The notes beneath the pieces were generated by a model. The model was not told the origin of the DNA and searched no databases. It was given only the letters and a program-made list of their open reading frames with translations. Positions 5,668-12,361 of a DNA stretch of 15,947 nt are shown here, one piece after another; the first letter of the stretch is position 1, and each line of letters begins with the position of its first letter. A program made the translations under genes and the position numbers. The stretch comes from CAYHEQ01 sp964355795 (GTDB lineage Bacteria > Patescibacteriota > JACPGU01): positions 1 through 15,947 of the forward strand of contig CAYHEQ010000016.1 of assembly GCA_964355795.1 (NCBI GenBank), read 5' to 3'.

Positions 5668-7266
5668 ATGAAACATGTTTTGGACAAGATCTCGCAAGTA
5701 TCCAGAAATGCCGCTATCTTGGCGGCAACTTCCTTGTTGTCCCGTCTCCTCGGGCTTTTTCGCGACCGAGTTTTGGCCTCCGAATTTGGCGCCGGCGCGC
5801 AACTGGATAGCTATTATACCGCTTTTCGTTTGCCGGATTTTGTCTTCAATCTGCTGATTTTAGGCGCTCTGTCGGCCGCGCTCATCCCCACTTTTTCCGC
5901 GCTTCTTTTCAAAGATAAGAGAAAAGCTTGGAAGGTGGTCAACAATTTCATGAATATCGCTTTTGTGGCTATTATCGCGGTTTTGGTGGCGCTTTTCTTT
6001 TTCGCGCCTCTGCTAGTTCCCCTGCTGGCTCCGGGTTTTGAGGGAGCGCAATTGACTGAAACTATTCTGATGACGCGTATTATGTTGCTCTCCCCGCTTT
6101 TTTTCGCCTTATCTTCCATTATTGGCGGGGTGCTCAATTCTTTTGGTCGGTTTTTCGCTTATTCTATAGCGCCAGTGATTTACAATATCTGTATTATTTT
6201 GGGCGCTTTGTATCTCGTGCCGTATTGGGGCGTGGCGGGACTGGCTTGGGGTGTGGTCATCGGCGCCCTCTTTCACCTTTTGATCCAACTGCCGACTTTT
6301 CTCTCCACCGGTTTCCGTTGGAAAATGATTTTTGATATTAAAGATAAATATTTCTTGCAAATCTTGGGGCTGATGTTGCCCGTCACGCTCGGACTGGCCT
6401 TGGTGCAAATCAATCTTTTCGTGGATACTACGGTCGGGTCGTTATTGGAAGAAGGTAGTGTGGCCATCATCAATTTCGCTACCAATCTCGTCAGTCTGCC
6501 GGTAGGGCTGATCGGGATTGCTTTTGCCACTTCCGTTTTTCCTCTGCTTTCTTACGCGCATAGTCAGAAAAGAGAGGATGTCTTTCGCCACCATTTCATT
6601 TCCACTTTCAATCTCATCGTTTATCTCCTAATTCCGGCGATGGTTTTTACCATCCTTTTCCGCGCTCAAATCGTGCGTCTCGTTTTGGGAGCGGGGCTTT
6701 TTTCCGTTGCCGATACGGTCTGGACAGCGAGAACACTCGGTTATTTGTCTTTGAGTATTGTAGCGCAAGGGCTGATTCCCTTTTTGGTTCGCACTTTTTA
6801 CGCGGTGGGAGATACTCGGACGCCAGTCAAAATAGCTTTTTGGGCGATCATTATTAATGTCTTGGGGACTATTTTCTTCTCTCTGCTCATCCACGAATGG
6901 TTTCCGGGCATCACACCTTTTCGAGTAACTGGACTGGCGATAGCTTCCACCATCGCGGCTTTTGTCAATATGCTATTTTTGCTAGTAATGGTAAAAATTA
7001 GATTCCCGGCTATCAACTTGACGGCTTTACTGAAGCCGGCCGGCAAGTATATGGTTTTTGCTCTCGTGGCTGGTTACGCTTCTTACAGGACGCTTTATGC
7101 GGTGGACACATTTTTCAATACCCTGACGGTTGTTGGGCTCTTGTCCCAGACGGCTATCGCGGGTCTGGTCGGTACGCTCATCTATGTCGCTTTAAGCCTT
7201 ATTTTCCGTGTGCCAGAAGCGAGGAAACTAGTAGGTGGAGCGATAAGCATTTTTCGCAAACGATAA
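5668..7266 (+). CDS. murJ: Lipid II flippase MurJ (MviN family)
   Basis: MurJ flips the peptidoglycan precursor lipid II to the outer face of the cytoplasmic membrane. The 532-aa product is hydrophobic throughout, with about 14 membrane segments, as expected for the MOP-superfamily flippase. The N-terminus carries the family signature SLLSRLLGLFRDRVLASEFG then AQLDSYYTAFRLPDFVFNLL; R26, R32 and D47 appear equivalent to E. coli R18, R24 and D39 in the substrate cavity (alignment by eye). Later stretches such as YAVGDTRTPVKIAFW also fit the family. Length is normal. The ATG at 5668 gives the expected N-terminus, without a Shine-Dalgarno site. The stop is followed within 3 bp by a REP-like repeat, and no terminator of its own is visible. 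Confidence 0.95.
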   Translation: MKHVLDKISQVSRNAAILAATSLLSRLLGLFRDRVLASEFGAGAQLDSYYTAFRLPDFVFNLLILGALSAALIPTFSALLFKDKRKAWKVVNNFMNIAFVAIIAVLVALFFFAPLLVPLLAPGFEGAQLTETILMTRIMLLSPLFFALSSIIGGVLNSFGRFFAYSIAPVIYNICIILGALYLVPYWGVAGLAWGVVIGALFHLLIQLPTFLSTGFRWKMIFDIKDKYFLQILGLMLPVTLGLALVQINLFVDTTVGSLLEEGSVAIINFATNLVSLPVGLIGIAFATSVFPLLSYAHSQKREDVFRHHFISTFNLIVYLLIPAMVFTILFRAQIVRLVLGAGLFSVADTVWTARTLGYLSLSIVAQGLIPFLVRTFYAVGDTRTPVKIAFWAIIINVLGTIFFSLLIHEWFPGITPFRVTGLAIASTIAAFVNMLFLLVMVKIRFPAINLTALLKPAGKYMVFALVAGYASYRTLYAVDTFFNTLTVVGLLSQTAIAGLVGTLIYVALSLIFRVPEARKLVGGAISIFRKR

Positions 7267-7268
7267 TC

Positions 7269-7288
7269 GTAGGGGCGCGATTAATCGC
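7269..7288. repeat. REP-like element, half copy
   Basis: The 20-mer starting GTAGGGGCGCGATT is identical to the first 20 bases of the full palindrome at 7308-7335, but the closing arm is replaced here. It begins 2 bp after the murJ stop. Confidence 0.8.
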
Positions 7289-7307
7289 TATCGCATTGAT
7301 TCTCGTT

Positions 7308-7335
7308 GTAGGGGCGCGATTAATCGCGCCCCTAC
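7308..7335. repeat. REP-like perfect 28-bp palindrome
   Basis: GTAGGGGCGCGATT followed directly by its exact reverse complement ending in CGCCCCTAC. It precedes the transposase remnant, as expected for RAYT-mobilised REP sequences. A diverged relative lies at 15849-15874. Confidence 0.9.
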
Positions 7336-7339
7336 GGGT

Positions 7340-7594
7340 GTGGCAAACGGTGGTTTCTCTAGCGCAAAGAGCCCGATGTTGAATCCAAATTCATTATCAA
7401 AAATAATCAGGTGGTTTAAGGGCAGAACAGCATTTGAAATCCATAAATTAGGATTTGTCTTCCAATGGCAACGCAACTATTACGAACATATCATTCGCAA
7501 CAAAAAGTCCTACGATGAGATTTATGCCTACATAGAATCAAATCCGCAGATGTGGGGAAAAGATAGTAATAATCCGAAAAATTTGGTAAAATAA
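7340..7594 (+). pseudogene. C-terminal remnant of a REP-associated (IS200-like, Y1) transposase
   Basis: The frame encodes NPNSLSKIIRWFKGRTAFEI, then FQWQRNYYEHIIRNKKSYDEIYAYIESNPQMWGKD. This matches the C-terminal half of RAYT/Y1 transposases (family pattern NPxSLSxIIxxFKGR, WQRxYYxHIIRN, YIxxNPxxW). RAYTs cut and join REP-type single-stranded DNA. The HUH metal-binding motif and the whole N-terminal half are missing; full-length relatives are about twice this length. The candidate catalytic tyrosine in AYIESNP is kept (inference). The frame stays open upstream through the two REP-like sequences to about 7262, so the REP DNA replaced or interrupted the 5' part. The remnant could still be translated from a GTG at 7340 but cannot be an active enzyme alone. 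Confidence 0.78.
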
Positions 7595-7599
7595 GCCTC

Positions 7600-7623
7600 G
7601 TGAAAAACATTCGTAACTTCTGC
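7600..7623 (+). repeat. Duplicate of the first eight lepA codons
   Basis: These 24 bp match the lepA start (7712-7735) at 21 positions. Beyond the start codon (GTG versus ATG) the two differences are both synonymous, so both copies read K-N-I-R-N-F-C. The two copies are 112 bp apart and so in different frames. They flank the hairpin element at 7622-7697. Confidence 0.8.
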
Positions 7624-7697
7624 CCCGGCCGCATCTCCAGATTGCTCCGCGGGCGAATTATTCATTCGCGCTCCGCTTCTGGATATACAGCGGGGCG
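7622..7697. repeat. Imperfect 75-nt hairpin element before lepA
   Basis: GCCCCG (7622-7627) pairs with CGGGGC (7691-7696), TCCAGA with TCTGGA and GCGAAT with ATTCGC, nested around a short loop near 7660, with mismatches between. It is much richer in GC than the neighbouring intergenic DNA. It looks like a MITE- or REP-type hairpin inserted at the lepA start. Confidence 0.6.
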
Positions 7698-7711
7698 GAC
7701 GAAGTTTTTGT

Positions 7712-9550
7712 ATGAAAAATATTCGCAACTTCTGCATTATCGCCCACATCGACCACGGTAAGTCCACATTGGCTGACCGCCTTTTGGAATTGACAGGAAC
7801 TGTTTCCAAGAGAGAGATGAAGGAGCAGGTTTTGGATAGCATGGATTTGGAGCGCGAGCGTGGAATTACGATCAAATTACAGCCTGCTCGCATGCTTTAT
7901 GCGATTGGGATTCAGGATTCAGGATTCAGGATTCAGGAAGAGAGTCCAAAAATCTTAAATCATGAATCTTACATCTTAAATCTAATAGACACACCGGGGC
8001 ATGTGGATTTCGGCTACGAAGTCAGTCGCTCTCTCGCCGCTGTTGAAGGCGCCCTTCTAGTTGTCGACGCGGCGCAAGGTATTCAAGCGCAGACTTTGGC
8101 CGTGGCTGAACAGGCGCAAAAGCAGGGGCTCACGCTTATTCCGGTGATTAACAAAATAGATCTTCCCGCGGCTGACAGAGAAAAAGTAGCCGGTGAGCTC
8201 ATCAACACTTTTGGTTTCAAAAAAGAGGAGATGATCTATGTTTCGGCCAAGACGGGCGAAGGGGTAGAGGAAGTTTTGGAAGCCATTGTGGAGAGAATTT
8301 CCGCTCCCAAAGGCAATGAAAATGGCGCGCCGAGGGCTTTAATTTTTGACTCTAAATACGATCCTTATCGCGGAGTAATCACCTATGTCCGTATTTTTGA
8401 CGGGGCTTTCCACAACAAAGATGTGGCTACCATGATGGCGGCTGACAAGAAAGCGGAAGTGTTAGAAATCGGCTATTTTATGCCGAAGATGCAAAGGGCC
8501 GAAGTTTTGCAATGCGGCGAAATCGGCTATATTGTCACTTCGCTCAAAGACATTTCCTTGGCCTCTGTGGGCGATACTATCGCTCTGGAAAAAGACAAAA
8601 TGTTGGTCGTGGCGCTAGAGGGTTATCAAAAAATTAAGCCGACAGTTTTCGCTGGTGTTTATCCGGCCGATTCTGATGATTATGGCAAATTGCGCGATGG
8701 CATCGCTAAATTGAAGATGAATGACGCCGCTCTCTCCTTCACTCCCGAAAAATCCCCGGCTTTGGGCTTGGGTTTTCGTTGCGGATTTTTGGGCATGTTG
8801 CATCTGGATATCGTTAAGGAAAGACTGGAGCGGGAATTCTCCCTAGAATTGGTGGTGACCAGTCCGACGGTGGGTTATGAGATTATCAAAACGAGCCAGG
8901 AGATGATTTATACTTCCAACCCCGGAGAATTCCCCGATCCTTCCGCGATTGCCGAGATCCGCGAGCCGTGGGTGCTAACCGAGATTTTGTTGCCCAAAAC
9001 GCAAGTGGGCAATGTGATGGAAATGTTGGGTCGATACCGCGGTATTTACAAAGATGTCAGCTATTTGGACGAAACCAAGGCTTTGATTAAATATGAATTG
9101 CCTCTAGCCGTGATGGTCAAAGATTTTTATGACGACCTGAAATCCGTCTCGTCTGGCTACGCTTCGTTAAACTACGACCATATTGGTATGAGATACGGGG
9201 ATTTGGTGAAGCTGGATATAATGCTGGCCGGAGAAAAAGTGGATACTTTGAGTCGCATCGTGGAGAAAAATGAAGCCCAGCAAGAGGGCAATGTGGTCAC
9301 GAAAAAATTAAAAGATCTCATCCCCCGCCAGATGTTTGAGATTGCCATTCAGGCGTCTGTCGGCTCTCGCGTTCTCGCGCGGGAAACTATTTCCGCAATG
9401 AAAAAGGACGTGACTGGTTATCTCTACGGTGGCGATAGAACGCGCAAAGACAAACTCTTAAAAAAGCAAAAAGCCGGCAAAAAGAAGATGAAGGCTTTGG
9501 GCCGAGTCAATGTGCCACCCTCGGTCTTTTTGGATTTGATGAAAAAATAG
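7712..9550 (+). CDS. lepA: Elongation factor 4 (LepA), GTPase
   Basis: LepA/EF4 is a ribosome-binding translational GTPase implicated in back-translocation or ribosome assembly. The 612-aa product shows G1 AHIDHGKST (11-19), G2 RGITI (50-54), G3 DTPGH (93-97), G4 NKID (147-150), G5 SAK (178-180), the LepA-specific GLGFRCGFLGMLHLD and the C-terminal domain ending KKKMKALGRVNVPPSVFLDL. It is a little longer than usual because about 22 residues (roughly 65-86, IGIQDSGFRIQ and after) are inserted between switch I and G3; these are encoded by a tandem GGATTCA heptamer repeat and an adjacent AATCTTAAATC repeat. The ATG at 7712 gives the standard N-terminus, with only a weak GAAG upstream. A second, slightly diverged copy of the first eight codons lies 112 bp upstream. 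Confidence 0.97.
   Translation: MKNIRNFCIIAHIDHGKSTLADRLLELTGTVSKREMKEQVLDSMDLERERGITIKLQPARMLYAIGIQDSGFRIQEESPKILNHESYILNLIDTPGHVDFGYEVSRSLAAVEGALLVVDAAQGIQAQTLAVAEQAQKQGLTLIPVINKIDLPAADREKVAGELINTFGFKKEEMIYVSAKTGEGVEEVLEAIVERISAPKGNENGAPRALIFDSKYDPYRGVITYVRIFDGAFHNKDVATMMAADKKAEVLEIGYFMPKMQRAEVLQCGEIGYIVTSLKDISLASVGDTIALEKDKMLVVALEGYQKIKPTVFAGVYPADSDDYGKLRDGIAKLKMNDAALSFTPEKSPALGLGFRCGFLGMLHLDIVKERLEREFSLELVVTSPTVGYEIIKTSQEMIYTSNPGEFPDPSAIAEIREPWVLTEILLPKTQVGNVMEMLGRYRGIYKDVSYLDETKALIKYELPLAVMVKDFYDDLKSVSSGYASLNYDHIGMRYGDLVKLDIMLAGEKVDTLSRIVEKNEAQQEGNVVTKKLKDLIPRQMFEIAIQASVGSRVLARETISAMKKDVTGYLYGGDRTRKDKLLKKQKAGKKKMKALGRVNVPPSVFLDLMKK
7908..7938 (+). repeat. GGATTCA heptamer tandem repeat inside lepA
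   Basis: Four successive GGATTC(A) units from 7908, followed by a partial fifth. Three heptamers equal seven codons, giving the local IQDSGFR-IQ pattern. The same heptamer is repeated at 13651-13678. A gain or loss of one unit would shift the lepA frame. Confidence 0.85.
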
Positions 9551-9565
9551 GAACGTTAATGGCTC

Positions 9566-9588
9566 GAATTTAAGCGAATTGCCCGAAT
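9566..9588 (+). repeat. Phased CGAAT array 3' of lepA
   Basis: GAAT words begin at 9566, 9576 and 9585 (spacing 10 and 9), shortly after the lepA stop, in the same orientation as the array after the ABC gene. Confidence 0.6.
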
Positions 9589-9605
9589 GTTGTCCTGTGT
9601 TTTTA

Positions 9606-9633
9606 CTTAGTGGCTTAAGCCACTAAGAGATTT
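9606..9633 (+). terminator. Terminator of lepA, overlapping the stop of the convergent gene
   Basis: A perfect 22-bp palindrome (CTTAGTGGCTT and its complement, 9606-9627) is followed by AGATTTTT on the plus strand. The stop codon of the opposing glycosyltransferase gene (9623-9625) lies inside the right arm. On the minus strand an A-run follows, so it should terminate lepA transcripts only. Confidence 0.7.
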
Positions 9634-10681
9634 TTGCTTTCTTGGAGATGGTGGCGGTGGCGACAAAAAGCAAGAAAAAAAGAATTATTAGCCCCAACAG
9701 TTTTCCCTGCGCGTCGGAGATTAGGGCAATGGAACCGAAGAGGGCGGTGATAATCCAAAAGATAATCACCACGACACGGCGCGAGAGGCCGAGGTCTAAT
9801 AATTTGTGATGCAGATGATCTCTCCCAGCTACCCAAGGCGCTTTGCCTTGCAAGAGGCGGGCGGTAGCTACCCAGAGGCCGTCAAAAATAGGCAGACCGA
9901 GGACGAGCAAGGCGGTGGCGACTTTGCCTCCGGCGATAATCGCCAAGGTGGCAAGAAGCAGTCCCAAAAACATGCTACCCGTATCGCCCATGAAAATCTT
10001 GGCTGGGTTCAGATTGAATGGCAAAAAGCCCAAGACAACTCCAATAGCGACGACACTGATAGTGGCGGAGAGTGGCTGATTGACGGTCGGATTGACGCTC
10101 AAGAAATAAATAACAGCGAAAGCGATGACGGAAACACCAGAAGCGAGACCATCCAGTCCGTCCAAGAAATTGACGACATTAATCATTCCCACTATCCAGA
10201 GGAGCGCCAAAATGTCGGCGATTAAGGTGATGTGATGGACGCTATCAAAAATAGCTATCGGTATTTGAATTTGATTAAGAAAAATGAATCCGCCGAAAGG
10301 ATTATTGATGTAAGTAATGCCCACGCCAGAAGCGATGATGACCAATCCCGCTATTATCTGGGCTATAATTTTCGTAAGCGGTCTCAGCTTTTTTCTGTCA
10401 TCCAAGATGCCGACGATGAAAAGAATACTGCTGGCGACGAGCAGGCCAATCTCGTATTTCAGATAATATCCGGTCGTTTTGGCGATTATTATAAAAGCAA
10501 TCAAAACAATCCAAAAAGAAACGAACATTGCAATGCCCCCGACATTGGGGATGGGGTTTTGGTGAATTTTCCTCTCTTCGTTGGGCAAATCAAAAAGACG
10601 ATAGCGCCTAGAGATCTTTAACGCTACGTAGGACAACAAGAAGGACAAAATAATACTGGCTAGAAAAAAATAGATAGGCAT
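9623..10681 (-). CDS. Polyprenyl-phosphate N-acetylglucosamine-1-phosphate transferase (WecA/TagO type)
   Basis: This family transfers a sugar-1-phosphate, usually GlcNAc-1-P from UDP-GlcNAc, to undecaprenyl phosphate at the cytoplasmic membrane face. That starts synthesis of O-antigen-like glycans, teichoic acids or other surface polymers. The 352-aa product has about 11 membrane segments and the expected motifs: DD (94-95) in GILDDRKKL, NFLDGLDGLA (N171, D174, D177), KIFMGDTGS (D233) and GRDHLHH (H289, H291, H292). The HLHH motif points to the WecA/TagO group rather than MraY, but the exact sugar is not certain. ATG at 10681; no Shine-Dalgarno site. It converges on lepA and diverges from the gene at 10802, sharing an AATT-rich intergenic region with it. 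Confidence 0.92.
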   Translation of the reverse strand: MPIYFFLASIILSFLLSYVALKISRRYRLFDLPNEERKIHQNPIPNVGGIAMFVSFWIVLIAFIIIAKTTGYYLKYEIGLLVASSILFIVGILDDRKKLRPLTKIIAQIIAGLVIIASGVGITYINNPFGGFIFLNQIQIPIAIFDSVHHITLIADILALLWIVGMINVVNFLDGLDGLASGVSVIAFAVIYFLSVNPTVNQPLSATISVVAIGVVLGFLPFNLNPAKIFMGDTGSMFLGLLLATLAIIAGGKVATALLVLGLPIFDGLWVATARLLQGKAPWVAGRDHLHHKLLDLGLSRRVVVIIFWIITALFGSIALISDAQGKLLGLIILFFLLFVATATISKKAKIS

Positions 10682-10699
10682 ATTATAATAGGAGATGCG

Positions 10700-10798
10700 A
10701 ATTAAGTTACGAATTTCTGCGAATTAATACAAATACATTCGTAATGATTCGCAAGAATTAGCATATTAATTCGTATATCAATTAGCGTAACAAATATT
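10700..10798. repeat. AATT-rich, roughly helically spaced region between divergent genes
   Basis: AATT or near words begin at 10700, 10712, 10722, then (as CATT and GATT) 10736 and 10746, then 10756, 10768 and 10780, mostly 10-12 bp apart. The left part contains CGAATT and the right part AATTCG, so each half reads AATTCG toward its own gene start. The region must contain promoters for both genes, but I cannot pick a convincing -35/-10 pair. Confidence 0.5.
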
Positions 10799-10801
10799 CA
10801 T

Positions 10802-11614
10802 ATGCAAAATAGAAACAAAATTTTCATTATCGCGGGAGCCATCGCTCTGCTCATCATTATCGGTCTAGCCATTATACCAAGCAGACCCACTACGCCGACA
10901 GAGTTTTCTTTGAAAAGCATCGTTTTGGCCAAGGGCGCAACGGCCGATAAGAAGCCCATCAATCAAGTAGAGTACTTTTTGGAGAGCGACGAAAGCCTTT
11001 ACGCTATCATCACTTACGGCTATGTTCCTAGTGGCACCGATCTGGAGTACCAATGGTACGATTTGACCAGTAGAGAGTTGATGAAAAGTGAGAAGAAAAA
11101 GATAGAACAGGCCGCTTCTGGTAACGGCGTGGCATTTCTTACAAAAAAAGAGGGCCAATGGGGAAGGGGGCAATACGAATTCAGGGTAATGGCCAACGGC
11201 GCAACAGTAGCTAAGAAAGAATTTGCCATCAAAACACCGGCAGATGTTGTGGCCGAACAAGTGGGAGTTTCTTTGCAAAAAGTGGAGTTGTCTAACAAAG
11301 TAACTTTGAGTGGACAAATAGTGGGTAAGACGATGGACACTTTTTCTCAAGATGATAAAAGTGTCTATGCTTCTATCTCCTACCAAGAGCTACCAGAGAA
11401 AACGCAGATGGAAGCGAGATGGAAATATTTGAAAAATGATTATCTCATCAAAAGTTACAAAAAGACTATTAAAGATGGAGGTACTTTTGCTATCTCCATA
11501 GATACTGATACTGATAGCTGGATTCCTATCAAAAAATGGCCGGTGGGTAAATATCAGCTAGAGATATATTTTGCCGGCGACTTGATGAAGTTGGTGAGTT
11601 TTGATGTGGAGTAG
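10802..11614 (+). CDS. Membrane-anchored protein with two related beta-rich domains, unknown function
   Basis: The 270-aa product has one N-terminal membrane segment (about residues 7-26, IFIIAGAIALLIIIGLAII) after a short charged tail, so most of the protein should be outside the membrane. I see no lipobox. The rest forms two similar units. Unit 1 (about 36-143) has SLYAIITYGYVPSGTDLEYQW, then LMKSEKKKI and GQYEFRVMANG. Unit 2 (about 154-270) has SVYASISYQELPEKTQMEARW, then LIKSYKKTI and GKYQLEIYFAG. The shared pattern (aromatic-strand, W, K-rich strand, G-x-Y near the end) suggests a duplicated Ig-like beta-sandwich. I do not recognise a named family. The ATG at 10802 has no Shine-Dalgarno site. 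Adhesion or envelope assembly would be guesses. Confidence 0.8.
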   Translation: MQNRNKIFIIAGAIALLIIIGLAIIPSRPTTPTEFSLKSIVLAKGATADKKPINQVEYFLESDESLYAIITYGYVPSGTDLEYQWYDLTSRELMKSEKKKIEQAASGNGVAFLTKKEGQWGRGQYEFRVMANGATVAKKEFAIKTPADVVAEQVGVSLQKVELSNKVTLSGQIVGKTMDTFSQDDKSVYASISYQELPEKTQMEARWKYLKNDYLIKSYKKTIKDGGTFAISIDTDTDSWIPIKKWPVGKYQLEIYFAGDLMKLVSFDVE

Positions 11615-11644
11615 GGCGGGGCTAAGAAACTAAAAAACTAAAGT

Positions 11645-11740
11645 TGCGCGCTAGCCGGAGGCTACAGCCGACAGACAATAATGTCAGAACTAGGTTCCGA
11701 CTGGCACACAATCAGCCTTCATTCGCGCAGTTACATTCAA
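11645..11740 (-). other. Structured 3' region after the M16-ndk operon
   Basis: TGCGCG (11645-11650) and CGCGCA (11735-11740) form an outer stem. Inside are TAGCC-GGA-GGCTA (about 11653-11665), AGGCT/AGCCT and GACA/TGTC pairings. On the minus strand the closing arm is followed after a few bases by a T-rich run, so the whole may act as a branched terminator for ndk. It may equally be a decayed hairpin element. Confidence 0.35.
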
Positions 11741-11771
11741 TTCGAGCAATTAGAGTTAATTCGCGAAAATT
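11739..11771 (-). repeat. Phased AATT array 3' of ndk
   Basis: AATT begins at 11739, 11748, 11758 and 11768 (spacing 9, 10, 10). On the coding strand of ndk it reads as CGAATT-type words directly after the stop, like the arrays after the ABC and lepA genes. Confidence 0.7.
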
Positions 11772-11782
11772 AGCGTAAAGTT

Positions 11783-12361
11783 CTAGAGATAATTTTCATC
11801 GCCACGGGAATATTCATGTGGCGCTTCATCGCCGAACCAGAGGTCAATCTCATAGATTGCTTCCTCAGCATTTTTTGAAGTGTGCATCAGATTGTAGATA
11901 GTGCGACTTTTACTATTAGAAGATAGAGCCGATCCCGTGCCATAATCTCCGCGGATTGTGCCGATCTGGGCTAGATTGGGCACAGTAGCGCCAGCTATGC
12001 GACGCGCGCCCTCTATCGCGTGAATGCCTTCAAAAATCATTGCCACTACCGGACTGGAGGTAAGAAATTCTACGTTCCAATCGTGAATTTTGTGGCCGAT
12101 GGCCACTGGGTCAGAAGTGCCCATAGTTTTTTCTGCGTCAAGGCCGTATTTTTCAGTGTCGTCCAAGGTATTGGTCCCCACTTTCTTGTACCATTCTTCA
12201 GTAACGGGATAATGTTTCTGGGCCAATTCTTTGGTTGGACGAATCATTTTCATCGCGATAATCTTCAAGCCAGTTTTTTCCAAACGTTGAATAATCGCGC
12301 CAATGAGTCCACGCGCGATAGCGTCTGGCTTAATTAAGACTAGAGTTCTCTCTTTGGTCAT
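11783..12361 (-). CDS. ndk: Nucleoside-diphosphate kinase with two insertions
   Basis: Ndk moves the gamma-phosphate of ATP to other NDPs through a phosphohistidine, balancing NTP and dNTP pools. The N-terminus ERTLVLIKPDAIARGLIG is canonical, RGDYG (137-141) matches the nucleotide-site motif, and NLMHTSKNAEEA carries the catalytic His (H160). At 192 aa it is clearly longer than the usual 140-155. About 30 extra residues lie between KHY (49-51) and SSPVVAM (PVTEEWYKKVGTNTLDDTEK and following), and about 10 more between RGDYG and the catalytic His. Forms of this kind, with an insert beginning WYKKVG, occur in other lineages to my recollection. Its ATG overlaps the M16 stop (ATGA), implying translational coupling. 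Confidence 0.93.
   Translation of the reverse strand: MTKERTLVLIKPDAIARGLIGAIIQRLEKTGLKIIAMKMIRPTKELAQKHYPVTEEWYKKVGTNTLDDTEKYGLDAEKTMGTSDPVAIGHKIHDWNVEFLTSSPVVAMIFEGIHAIEGARRIAGATVPNLAQIGTIRGDYGTGSALSSNSKSRTIYNLMHTSKNAEEAIYEIDLWFGDEAPHEYSRGDENYL

Noticed and set aside
7528..7893. Minus-strand ORF of 121 codons over the lepA start
   Set aside because: It is antisense to the RAYT remnant and to conserved LepA motifs; it only records the hairpin element's open frame.
9806..10621. Long plus-strand ORFs (139 and 129 codons)
   Set aside because: They are antisense to the WecA/TagO-type gene, whose motifs are all intact on the minus strand.
10682..10687. TATAAT on the minus strand directly before the WecA-like ATG
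   Set aside because: It touches the start codon, so transcription from it would begin inside the gene.
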